Shown in pieces: positions 20,783 through 31,230 of a stretch of DNA of 64,000 bases (within the stretch, counting starts at the first letter, position 1; every line of letters starts with the position of its first letter). The notes beneath the pieces were generated by a model. The model was not told where the DNA came from and did not search any database. It was given only the letters and a program-made list of their open reading frames with translations. The DNA comes from Cloeon dipterum (lineage: Eukaryota > Arthropoda > Insecta > Ephemeroptera > Baetidae): NCBI RefSeq assembly GCF_949628265.1, contig NC_088789.1, forward strand, positions 29,319,883 through 29,383,882. Direction: 5' to 3'. The position numbers and the translations under genes are program-made.

Positions 20783-22336
20783 ATGGCTAACGAAGACGCA
20801 GGAAATCCAACCTCCCTGCAGGATGAAGCCACGACGGTCGATTTATCCAACACGGACTATCTCTTCAGGTGCATCGACCGCCTGAGGCCCACTTCCGAAT
20901 GCCCTTACGAGCCGTTTTGCTTCGCCAAAATGCCTCGGACCAGGCGAGAAAATATTCTGAGGCTGCTCGCGTTCGCCAACGACGATGTGGAGCCTCGGCA
21001 CAAGATCCCGGATCCGCGGATGCTGGAGGTTTTTAAGGTTTTGGTGAAGGATCCGATTGAACGGATCGAGTTCATGCCTAATAGCCCTGGACAAGCGGAC
21101 ATGTTTTTCCTGCCTGCGATCGAAGGAGTGGTGGAGAGCAACGCTCACAGCATCAGATTGCTGAGGGTGAACCTGATCTGCCCTAGTTTCTGGTCTCGAC
21201 CCGAGGGACACGCCACTCTCAAGTTCAGAAACCTCCGGGAACTGCGAATGCCTGGTTTTGTTATGAGAACAGACGATTTTGACAAGGTGACCTCGGCCTT
21301 TCAACACTTGACCATCCTCGAAAGCAACCTGCACTTCACCTTGAACAAAGAAACCTTGGCGGTGATGCTGCGGCGTTTGAAAAAACTGAGGAACTTCCTC
21401 TTTGACGTTGTTTCCGACGGGGAGGAATACTGGACTTCGAATAAGCCCACGGAACCAAACCGGTGCATCCCATTCAGCCGGCTCTTGGCGCAGCAGTTCC
21501 CTTTTTTAACCGTAATCGGCTGCGATCCTGACTTGATTGGAGACCGTACGCAGTTCTATCACGAGTGGGAATCCAGTATCTGCCACGTTTTGGATGACAA
21601 CGAAGCTGAGGCGCTGAACGGAGCAAGTGGACTCAAGCACCTGTTCGTCCGGCGTCAAATGCACCCCCGACAGGCAGAGTGGCATTCCGACTCCGCTGAA
21701 ACCCTATTTGTATACGGACTTTTTGGCTTTTTTGAGTGGGAATCGCTCTGCCGGCTGAGGAAGATCAGGAAACTTGTCACAATCAACTGCTGTCCCTCCG
21801 GACAAATGGTACCAAGGTTGCGAGCTTCCGTCAATTCCCAGAAGAATATGCATATGTTTCTTTTGAAAGAGCATCGCGCTCCAGACATCCGTCTTTTCAT
21901 GACAATTAATCCCCTTCCGGCAACTTTGGACGGGATCGTGGAGTTGCACTTCTACGACCTGCCGAAAAACATGAATAGAATGGTCAACGTGATGAGGGCG
22001 CCTGATTTGACGAGCATCCACTTAACCATTCGAAATCTGCAGAAATATAATTTGAAGGATGTCACGGACGCTTTGAGGTCAACAAAATGTGTTGCTCGCA
22101 GTCTAAAGTCCTTGATTGGTAATTAAATTTTGTTTATGTTTGTATAGTTTTTATTTATTTAACATGTTTTCTCCTTTGCAGTCCAGATTCATGAACCTCT
22201 GGATTTGGAGATGCAAGCAATCATGGGTGGCTTTCTCGGAGTCATCTGCCAAAAAGCGCCGAATTTACAAGATTTCCAATTCGTTGACTTTCGGAGCAAA
22301 GATCTCATTAAATCCCACATCGATCTTAAGGAATAG
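20783..22336 (+). CDS. Leucine-rich, LRR-like protein D1
   Basis: Two exons, 20783-22118 and 22182-22336, encode 496 aa; the intron has phase 1 and GT-AG ends. I chose the ATG of MANEDAGNPTSLQDE because D2 and D3 begin at the same codon; D1 also has an ATG immediately before it. Hydrophobic, leucine-rich segments recur (LRVNLICPSFW near residue 125, LKFRNLRELRMPGF near 145, LKKLRNFLFDVV near 198, TSIHLTIRNLQ near 410, NLQDFQFVDFRSKDL at the C-terminus), as in irregular LRR or F-box-associated LRR proteins. The N-terminal RRENILRLLAF region might be a degenerate F-box, which I cannot establish. No signal peptide or membrane segment. AATAAA at 22384. It lies directly downstream of E1. Confidence 0.7.
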
Positions 22337-23924
22337 TTTAGAATATTATGTATGATGACAATATTTCTGCGTTAAGTCTGTTGAATAAAAACTTGTGATG
22401 AAAAGAAACAGTAAGATATTATTCTTTCAGCTCCTTGGGATTGTAAAAAAATTATATTTTAAAAACAATCGAGAGGGTAAAATTTCCGAAATTATTACAA
22501 GCCCATTCCGATATAGGATATAAATTGAGATAGGAATTTTGAAATAAGAAATATTTGAGGTTTTTCTGATGCATCACCATATCAGGATAAGCTTTGCCGT
22601 TGAGAATTACACAATAATTATATGACAAGAGGCACTCAACAAGCTTCACTTTAGTTGACAGTGAAATTTTGTGTGTAAAGGAGGCAATGGAAGTTTTAAA
22701 ATGATAATAGCCCCGTGCTAAACTGACTCAAAAAGCTGTGTCAACATTTTTTTTTTTTCAAATGAACCCCTTAAAAATTTTGAAGTTAAAGCAATTCTGA
22801 GGAAGAGCAGGTTTTCTATTGTGCGTGTGCAAGAGGCGAAATCAATTTTGCATGTATGTGATGGTGTGGCGGTCCAAATATTTAAATAAAACCACTCCAA
22901 CTTTTTCTATATCTGGCGTCGTATATTGTGGCAATTGAACCCTATTCTCAGGGTCATGAGTCACTTCACGATAAGCCATTAATCGCCTTTCGAGACAATA
23001 CGCGCAGTGCATGGGGTTTCACTTAATGACGAGCACTATTCGCTAAATCACCACGCACGCCCTGCACGCTAGATTTCCGAAGGTTAAATGCCACCACACG
23101 CACAGTTGCCGGCACAGGTACATCTTGCACGTTGCGCTGGTTTGGCACCTGCGCCGCAGGTTGCATAGGCCGCCAGGCGACCCCTACAATGGAAAAGAGC
23201 TATTTTTGCACGTGTCGCACTTCTATCTCTTCAGCGCCCGTGAATACTGGTTAAATTATTTGCTCTCGCATGTGTCTATTTCGCCGACTTTATTAATTTT
23301 GTCCTGCTGTCTCATTGGATGATTATCTGACCCAGCAATTGCACTCTGCCTACACGCAAGAATCAACGCCGTGCCAACAGAAACCGAGAAAATGGTGCAA
23401 ATAAAGGATTACTTACAATTAGAACTTTAGTAAAATAAATATTTGGATTATGAAATAAAGTATAAACAATGATTTGGAGGAATATTAACGGAAAAATTCT
23501 GTAGCGGATGAGAGAGCATTAATAATTATATCTTTATCGACAAGAAATTTAAAAAAAAATCCAATTGCATGGTAATTGAAAAGAAATCATTCGCATTTAT
23601 TTTATTTGGATGAAATTTCGCTGTTTAGTTTGATTTCTAGTTCCTGACAAGCATAATATATGGCTTTTTTCCAGAAACTAAAAATTAAAAAAATCAGCGT
23701 TCTAAAATAATAAACAGAAAGAAAATTTGACTACCTCTTAGAAGCGAGTAAAATTTTAATTTGCGCAAACCACGCACATTGGATTAAAATAATCTTAAAA
23801 GTACTCTGCTGCGGGGAATTTCTGAATTTTAATCGCGACTTTGGAAGTTATGATGCAACTTTTAAGGAAAGCGGGTCAACTAAACATATAAGCTGCTTCG
23901 AAAAATTAAGAAAATAAAAACTTC
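22337..23924. other. D1 3' flank and gene-poor spacer
   Basis: The first 350 bp match the 3' flanks of D2 and D3 (a block with TATAGGATATAAATT). The remainder is AT-rich. No coding feature is supported. Confidence 0.4.
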
Positions 23925-24411
23925 ATCAATTTTGTGCTAATGGAATTCAGAATTCAGATACACATTGTTGTGTCCCCCATTCCCTATTAAGAATAAAATA
24001 CAACAAAGTGAAGTTAACAAAGGTTTCTCATTTTTTAATCGACTCACTCAGTTGTTTAATTGGCCAGAAGAAACTATTTAAACGTGACAAAAAATAATAG
24101 AAATTTCAAGCATCAACTATAACGAGAATAATTCTTGTATTTCATCATCCCTATGAGTACAAACTCATGAAAGTTTTCGCATTTTTTTTCACCAAAATAT
24201 AAATTCTCTATAGGCGTAGATCAGAAAAATATACATTTTGTTTAAACTTGTAACTATATGTAAATGATCAATTAAAGTTTAAATTTAAGAATTTTGGAAA
24301 AAAAATAACGCAATTATTTATCTCTGGTAAATAAGTACATAAACTGCTTTAGTTGAAACAACACAAATTTTTAAATATTTTTTCAGCAGTGTTTTCCCCC
24401 GCTTATACGTT
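23925..24411 (+). repeat. G-unit upstream block, copy 1
   Basis: Begins TTTTGTGCTAATGGAAT and recurs, with small changes, upstream of G2 (34130-34605), G3, G4 and G5. It ends in an acceptor TATTTTTTCAG at 24376-24386. It behaves as a repeated module carrying a 3' splice site and the small G frame. Confidence 0.5.
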
Positions 24412-24612
24412 ATGAAGAGATCGCAAACTTTCCATTTCCACGAGGCCGGCCGCACAAGAAACTCTCCAGAGCTTATTTTTCCAACGCAGGAGCAACGCTT
24501 GTCACAGTTCTCTAAAGATATGGAGCCTACAAAAATATACTACCGGTGTGAGTGGTGGCACCAGGCGCGAACAGCATTTACCACATTCAACATGGAACCA
24601 TTATTAATTTAA
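24412..24612 (+). CDS. Small G protein, copy 1
   Basis: A 66-codon frame starts MKRSQTFHFHEAGRTRN and ends FTTFNMEPLLI. It contains a CEWWHQARTAF segment but no membrane segment or signal peptide. The frame lies within an exon-like block: acceptor CAG 25 bp before the ATG and a strong donor GTGAGT directly after the stop. I do not recognise the protein. Of five copies, G1 and G4 have intact 66-codon frames and differ by substitutions only, which hints at coding constraint; G2, G3 and G5 are broken. Alternatively the block is a non-coding leader exon. Confidence 0.45.
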   Translation: MKRSQTFHFHEAGRTRNSPELIFPTQEQRLSQFSKDMEPTKIYYRCEWWHQARTAFTTFNMEPLLI

Positions 24613-24891
24613 GGTGAGTTTTTCCTCATTAACACTACCTAATGAATCAGTGTTAAAATTTTATGATTAATTTTAAATCAAATAATCGTCTTATAAAAAT
24701 TTAATAGCATTTAAAAAATTAACATTTGAGTTTTAAGGTGATTTATTTAAAAATTTAAAATTTGAAAATATTTGAAAAAAGGATTTTTTTTAGTAAAATT
24801 TTAAGTTACACGCCAACTAGAATATGGTAATTTCACCCCCCCCCCCCCTATACGTCTCGACTTTTTCCGCGCGACCGAGGATTCGCCCCCC

Positions 24892-25760
24892 GGCAACTCC
24901 GGGGTGCACGGCCGCCTCGAGTTGCGGGCGTCCCCGTGACGTGCGGCAACCCTAGGGAGCGAGGCCACCTCGAGTTCGGGGCGTCCCCGTGACAGGTGGC
25001 AACCCTAGGGTGCGCGGCCGCCTCGACTTTGAGTGGTCCCCGTGGCGTGCGGCAACCTTTGGGAGCGCGGCCGACTTAAGTTGGGTCCGGCCGTGTGGTG
25101 TCTGGCAACCCTAGAGTGCGCGGCCGCCTTGAGTTTTTGCCGTCACTACGGCGTGCGGCAACCCTAGGAAGGGCGGCTGACTAAAGTTGGGGCCGGTCGT
25201 GTGGTGTCTGGCAACCCTAGAGTGGTCGGCCGCCTTGAGTTCGGGCAGTCTCTACGGCGTGTGGCAACCCTAGGGTTCACGGCTGCTTGGGGTTTGGGCC
25301 GTCCCTATGGCGTGTGGCAACCCTAGGAGTCTTTGCCGCATTGAGTTTGGCCGTCACTATAGCGTGTGGAAACCCTATGAAGCGCGGCCGACTTAAGTTG
25401 TGGCCGGTCCTGTGGTGTCTGGCAACGCTAGAGTACGCGACCGCCTTTAGTTTTGGTCGTCCCGATGTTGTCTGGCAACCCTAAGAGGCGTGGAAGACTT
25501 AAGTGTTAGGCGTCTGACGGGAGAGTGGCAACCCTAGGGTGGGCGGCCGCCTTGATTTTTGGGAGTCCCTACAGCGTGTGGCAACCCTATAGTGGTCGGC
25601 CGCCTTGAGTTCAGGCAGTCTCTACGGCGTGTGGCAACCCTAGGGTCGGAGGCCACATTGAGTTTTGGCAACCTCTATGACATGTGGCAACCCTAGGAGG
25701 CGTGGCAGACTTAAGTGTTAGGCGTCTGATGGGAGAGTGGCAACCCTAGGGGGGCAACTG
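24892..25760. repeat. 53-bp minisatellite, 17 motif copies
   Basis: The motif GGCAACCCTAGG, or a close variant, starts at 24892, 24945, 24998, 25051, 25104, 25157, 25210, 25263, 25316, 25368, 25421, 25474, 25527, 25580, 25633, 25686 and 25739. All spacings are 53 except one of 52. Each unit also carries GCGGCCGCC-TTGAGTT-like and GTCCCTATGGCGTG-like parts. Units differ by about 10-25 percent, so the array is old or not homogenised. Confidence 0.9.
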
Positions 25761-25857
25761 ACTCCAGTTGGGGGTAGCTACGAGGATGCGGCCGCCCGAC
25801 TCGGGTGCCAGACAAAACTTATTGGCAAACTCTGGGGTTATGGCAACCCTATCGGCG

Positions 25858-26375
25858 CGGCCGTTCCCGAAGCCACCCCCGGGAGCGGCGACTTCGGGGC
25901 CGCGCCGCGCCCCTTTCCCGCAATTTCCGACTCCGGTTCTCCGTGCTCGCCTCGGCCGCCTCCCGCGCCTTCGCGAATCTCGCGCCGATCCCATGAATCG
26001 CCCCGCGGGTGCCCCTCGTTCGCGGGGCTCCCGGGCGCCCCGCGGACTGTTGCGGGGCGAACGCGCCCGCGCGGCGGCCTCCCGGGTCGCCTCCGGTGCC
26101 GCCCGCCGAATCGCGGCCCGATCGGAGCGGCCGTTCCGCGGCCACCCCCGGGGGCGGCGACTTCGGGGCCCCGCCGCGCCCCCATCCCGCGCCCGGCGAC
26201 CCCGGGTCCCTATGCTCGTCCGGCTCGCCTCGGCCGCCTCCGTCGCCCCCGCGAATCTCGCGCCGATCCGCCGACCCGCCCCGCGGGTGCGCCTCCTTCG
26301 CGGGGCTCCCGGGCGCCCCGCGGACTTTTGCGGGGCGATCGCGCCCGCGCGGCGGCCTCCGGGGTGAGCCCCGGA
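25858..26375. repeat. 270-bp tandem duplication, very GC-rich
   Basis: CGGCCGTTCC begins a unit at 25858 and again at 26128. Both units continue with GCGGCGACTTCGGGGCC, TCGCGCCGATC, CGCGGGTGC and GGGGCTCCCGGGCGCC in the same order. The second unit decays near 26375, before a final GC-rich tail to about 26520. Confidence 0.8.
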
Positions 26376-26689
26376 CCCGCGTGCCGAATTTCGACCCGAT
26401 CGTTAGACGAAAGTTTTTTCGGGGGAGGTTTGCGCCCCCTCGGGGGCGTCCGGCGCCCCCGCGCCCATTCGAGAAAATGCTCGCGGGGACCTCCCCGGTC
26501 GTCCCCCGTCGTCGACTCGACTCGGAATTTTTCGATTTTTATTGTTTTTTTAATATATAGTAGGATAAATATTAGTAAGTTTTTTTCAGTCAAGTCTTCT
26601 CAAATCTTAAAAATATCTTGATTCCTATACATCGAGTGTAAAAACAAAATAAAATGGTAAAACTGCAATCTTAAATTTCTTTTAACCTA

Positions 26690-27312
26690 TATTAAATCAT
26701 ATCAGCCGCAATGTTGCTTGACCCATTTTCCAAGGCGCCGCAACAAATAATGTTGTATTCATTCGCCTGCTGCGCTTCATTGTCATTACTTATTATTAAG
26801 CGCGGATCATTCAAAGCCATCATTGTGAGCTCTCTCCGCCGGAAGCTGCATGCCGTCCGCCCCTTGCTGATTGCTCTCTCCTTTTACGCAGCAACCAATA
26901 TCGCCAGAAGCGGCGTTTGTTCACAAAAGCAGCGCTGTTTGATTGACTCTCGTTTATTCGATCTCTGTTTTCCGGAACAGATCAACAGGAATCTCGGAAA
27001 TTAGGGCTGCGTTACCAACAGCTATCTTATAGACGCGACTAAAACAAATAACTATGCATAATCCCAACATCATAACATCGAAAACAACAAAATCACCCAA
27101 CAAATCTTTATTCATTTTTCGTGAAAATTTGTTTGAACAGCCAAAGTCTAAAGTTTTGTTTGTGTTTTACAAACTGTTATTATTCTCAGTGTTTTCAAAA
27201 GCTATATCAGCTTCAAAGAGTGACAACCGATCAATTCATTCGCCTGCGCACTCGCGATCAGCAGACATCAAGATATTTCCCTCTCTGAAGCGCCGCACAT
27301 TACTCGCTTAAA
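26690..27312 (+). promoter_or_regulatory. E2 upstream block
   Basis: About 370 bp (26690-27060) recur upstream of E3 (35180-35545) and in reverse orientation at 43605-43940, 51335-51690 and 58495-58860. It includes CCGTCCGCCCCTTGCTGATTG and GATATTGGT-type words. An open frame of 97 codons here is not kept in the other copies. The right part holds the conserved initiator-like region before E2. Confidence 0.5.
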
Positions 27313-27561
27313 ATGTCCACCACTGGTTACGTCATTTTCGATTCCTCACTCTTCATATTTTTGCTAGTGGTTGCTGTAATTATCCTCCTCGTTGTCGCAG
27401 CCAGCTCCAAACATATCCTGGTTAAGGCAGACCTCGTTAGAGTTATTGTGTACAGACACAAAAGGTAAAATATTATTTTGGCTTTTCCAAGGTTCGAAAT
27501 TATTACATAATTTTTATTTTTCAGCAATAGGATCCAAGCTGTACCAAAGGAAGTAGTGTAA
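27313..27561 (+). CDS. Small single-pass membrane protein E2
   Basis: Exons 27313-27464 and 27525-27561 encode 62 aa, differing from E1 at a few positions (MSTTGYVIFDSS; HILVKADL). The hydrophobic helix and basic tail are kept. As in E1, a GTGAGT donor follows the stop at once (27571) and a TCTTTCAG acceptor (about 28032-28039) precedes D2. The intervening sequence also keeps an AATAAA (about 27653). Confidence 0.7.
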
Positions 27562-28130
27562 ACATAGTCGGTGAGTGCAACCTAGCTAGACTTTCAGAGT
27601 AAATATTAAAACAAAAATCAATTTAATTAAATTTTTTTACAAGCAATAAATTAAATTGGTTCATTGAGTTTATTGTTTGTTAAATATAGCAAGAGTTTTT
27701 ATCTCTACAAAGTGCACAATAATGAAATGAGAACCGACAAATCGTAAAAATTCAGATTTATCGAAAAATTAAATGATTCCCTCTTTTGTCCCAATGTTGT
27801 GGGAAGTGTGAGCAAAATTTACTTAATTCGGGAAATTAATCATACTTTAAGAAAAAAGTCAGTTGATGCTCGCCAGTTTCTCTTTTTCTATATTTCTATT
27901 TAAATTGACGCTTTACTTTAAGTAAATATAACAAATTTGTTTACTTGAACGTTCGAATTGCTAAAATTAATTTTTTCGTATCAACTTGAACTTTGAAGTT
28001 TGGACCCTACTTTGAATGCAATCCCCTCTCTCTTTCAGATTAGACGCTTCAGTTCTCACTTAGGATCGAAAGGCAGCAGACACACAGCTACGTCCAACTC
28101 TCTAATTTTGTGCATCTTAGAGAAGAAATC

Positions 28131-29686
28131 ATGGCCAACGAAGACGCAGGAAATCCTTCCTCTCTGCAGGATGAAGCCACGACGGTCGATTTATCCAACA
28201 CGGACTATCTCTTCAGGTGCATCGACCGACTGAGGCCCACTTCCGAATGGCCTTACGAACCGTTTTGCTTCGCCAAAATGCCTCGGACGAGGCGAGAAAA
28301 TATTCTGAGGCTGCTCGCGTTCGCCAACGACGATGTGGAGCCTCAGCACAAGATCCCGTATCCGCGGATGCTGGAAGTTTTTAAGGTTTTGGTGAAGGAT
28401 CCGATTGAACGGATCGAGTTCATGCCTCAAAGCCCTGGACAAGCGGACGCATGTTTTTCCTGCCTGCGATCGAAGGAGTGGCGGAGAGCAACGCACACAG
28501 CATCAGATTGCTGAGGGTGAACCTGATCTGCCCTAGTTTCTGGTCTCGACGCGAGGGACTCGCCACTCTCAAGTTCAGAAACCTCCGGGAACTGCGAATG
28601 CCTGGTTTGGTTATGAGAACTGACGATTTTGACAAGATTACATCAGCCTTTCAACACTTGACCATCCTGGAAAGCAACCTGCACTTCACCTTGAACAAAG
28701 AAACCATGGCGGTGATGCTGCGGCGTTTGAAAAAACTGAGGAACTTCCTCTTTGACGTTGTTTCCGACGGGGAAGAATACTGGACTTCGAATAAGCCCAC
28801 GAAACCCGACCGGTGCATCCCATACAGCCGGCTCTTGGTGCAGCAGTTTCCTTTTTTAACCGCAATCGGCTGCGATCCAGATTTGATTGAAGACCGTACG
28901 CAGTTCTATCACGAATGGGAGTCAAGTATCTGCCACGTTTTGGATGACAACGAAGCTGAGGCGCTGAACGGAGCGAGTGGACTCAAGCACCTGTTCGTCC
29001 GGCGTCAGATGCACCCTCGACAGGCAGAGTGGCATTCCGAATCCGCTGAAACCCTCTTTGTTGTCGGTCTTTCTGGCTTTTTTGAGTGGGAATCGCTCTG
29101 CCGGCTGAGGAAAATCAAGAAACTTATCACGATCGATTGCTGTCCCACCAGGCAAATGGCATCAAGGTTGCGAGTCTCCATCAATTACAAGAAGAATATG
29201 CAAATTTTTCTGGTGGAAGAGCATCGCGCTCCAGACGTCCGTCTTTTCATGACAATTAATCCCCTTCCTGCAACTTTGGACGGGATCGTGGAGTTGCACT
29301 TCTACGACCTGCCGAAAAACATGAATAGAATGGTCAACGTGATGAGGGCGCCTGATTTGACGAGCATCCACCTAACCATTCAAAATCTGCAGAAATATAA
29401 TTTGAAGGATGTCACGGACGCTTTGAGATCAACAAAATGTGTTGCTCGCAGTCTAAAGTCCTTGATTGGTAAATATATTTTGTTTATGTTTGTATTGTTT
29501 TTATTTATTGACCATGGTTACACCTTCGCAGTTCAGATTCATGAACCTCTGGATTTGGAGAAGCAAGCGATGGTGGGTGGCTTTCTCGGAGTCATCTTCC
29601 ATAAAGCGCCGAATTTACAAGATTTTCAATTCGTTGAATTTCGGAGCAAAGATCTCATAAAATCCTCTATCCATCTTAAGAAATAG
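28131..29686 (+). pseudogene. Leucine-rich protein D2, 2-bp insertion
   Basis: It matches D1 and D3 throughout (exons 28131-29468 and 29532-29686), but two extra bases near 28448-28450 (GCGGACGCATG against GCGGACATG) shift the frame. The first frame ends at 28514 after 127 codons; the downstream frame is open from an ATG at 28451 to 28514 and beyond, to the normal end. No other lesion is seen and the intron is intact, so the break is recent. It could be a sequencing or assembly error, or the second part might be translated from its own ATG. Confidence 0.7.
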
Positions 29687-31230
29687 TTTAGAATATGTGA
29701 TGACAATATTTCTGAGTTAAGACTGTTTAATAAAAACTTGTGATGTGAAGTAAAAGTCTGATTTTTTTCTTTCTGCTCGTTACCTAGGATTAAAAAATAT
29801 AAAAATTTCGATTACTTTCGAGTGGGTAAAATGTCCAAAAGTATCACATGTCCATTCCAATATAGGATATAAATTTAGATAGGAAATTTGAAATATTTGA
29901 AGTTTTTCGGATTCATCACCATATCAGGATAAGCTTCGCCGTTGAGAGTTAATCATGAAAAGAAGCACTCGTCAAACCAGACTCTTGTTGACAGTGCAAT
30001 TTTGTGTGTTTGATGCTCTCTTTGTGTAAAGGAGGCAATGGATGTTGTAAAAAGACAATAGTTCCGTTATCAAATTTCCATGTTATTTGAATTTTTTCAT
30101 TGATTTATGCGTTCAATTAACCTGATTTTCATTAGTATTTTTTTTTCAAAATTCATTTTTACGATCAGAAAAGCATCTAACAGATTAAAAAAATTGGTAA
30201 ATTAGTATTACACCACATAATTAAACGACTGATAGGACAAGACAAATTATTAAACAACTTTTAACAGGTTTTTGAGTTGTCTTATCATAAACAAAGGCTG
30301 ACATGGCTATACACACATATCTTTGTTAAAAAGTAGTGGGTAATTTTTATAAATGTTATTTGTTGAGAAAATTCCACTCTGAAGAGTATTTTGAATCGTT
30401 TGAATACCCTTCAATCGTCTGAGAAATATTGCTTTGATTAAAAAGGCAGCGGAATCCGTATATTCTTCGAATTTTGAATTATCACGGAAACAGGCGGTAT
30501 TTTAGTGCCTGCCACCTGGCGGCGTTAACCTTTTCCCTGAGTTAACCTGTGCGCCCATGCGTACTGCAGGTTTAGTGATAAAACGATTATTCCTTTTCTA
30601 CCAGCCGAACGATAAGCAGCAATCGTGCTCGCTCACAAGGCCAGTCAAATTTGGTGCTTCGCTGTCGCACACACGTAAGAAAAATATTATTAGATTTAAA
30701 TTAACCTTATCGCGCAGTGAGTCTTATTCAAAATATCAATAAATCGATCATTAATTCCAGTACGGTGACCTTGCCCGTGAGAATTCCTGGAGTAAATTAA
30801 ATATTGCATTCGTCTCGTTAAATTGACCTTCCCATTAATTTGGGGTAAGAAATTTATTTTATTTATTTGCTGAGATGTTTTAATTTATTATGAACCGCAA
30901 TATTCTAATTTTTTTATATGTTAATTAATGATTTTATGACTCTCCATAATTCCTAAAATTCTTTGATGCATTCTAAATGTTTGACATTATTGACTGAATT
31001 CTTGTTTGTAATTCCAGATCAAATCTTGGGACGAACAAATAACTCTTTTATTCCGAATATCCAGGGAATTCAGCTTCCTTTTCCCCACAGTGTAGGTATG
31101 TAAATTATTTCTTTAAAAATTCCTAACTCTTCAATTGTCACTATAAACATCGAGATTTTCCCTTTTTACACATCTTTTTAACGAACTTTATGAACTTCTT
31201 CCCACAGAGTTTAAGATTTTGAGGTGGAAA
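29687..31230. other. D2 3' flank, C2 promoter and 5' UTR exons
   Basis: D-type 3' flank to about 30050, then the C upstream block. Likely untranslated exons of C2 end at 30674 (donor GTAAGA), run 30761-30844 (donor GTAAG) and 31018-31095 (donor GTATGT), joining the acceptor at 31201-31207. The same layout is present before C3 (39134; 39225-39308; 39481-39558; acceptor 39661-39668). None of these exons offers an in-frame upstream ATG. Confidence 0.5.

Larger units (their letters stand above)
24825..26560. mobile_element. GC-rich island inserted into the G1-E2 spacer
   Basis: A block of extreme GC content sits abruptly in AT-rich DNA. The paralogous spacer after G2 (about 35017-35045) runs straight from TTACACGCC to TTAATAAG, while here those flanks lie at about 24810 and 26570, so about 1.7 kb was gained (or lost from the other copy). 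It begins with a run of 13 C (24836-24848), contains a 53-bp minisatellite and then a 270-bp GC-rich duplication. The long open frames on both strands within it result from base composition and repetition. Ribosomal-spacer-derived or satellite DNA is possible; I see no transposase. Confidence 0.6.

Noticed and set aside
22116-22355. Separate small gene across the D1 intron
   Set aside because: It reads through the conserved intron into exon 2 in the wrong frame; the phase-1 junction explains the sequence better.
24892-25760. Telomeric repeat or CRISPR array
   Set aside because: CCCTAGGG resembles telomere words, but the unit is 53 bp, not 5-7 bp. There are no conserved direct repeats separated by unique spacers, and the context is eukaryotic.
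25737-26621. Long proline/arginine-rich open frames on both strands in the GC island
   Set aside because: All six frames are nearly open because of extreme GC content and tandem repetition; no domain, splice logic or start context supports coding.
26711-27004. 97-codon frame in the E2 upstream block
   Set aside because: The block recurs five more times, and the frame is shortened, shifted or absent in those copies, so the conserved feature is the DNA block, not the frame.
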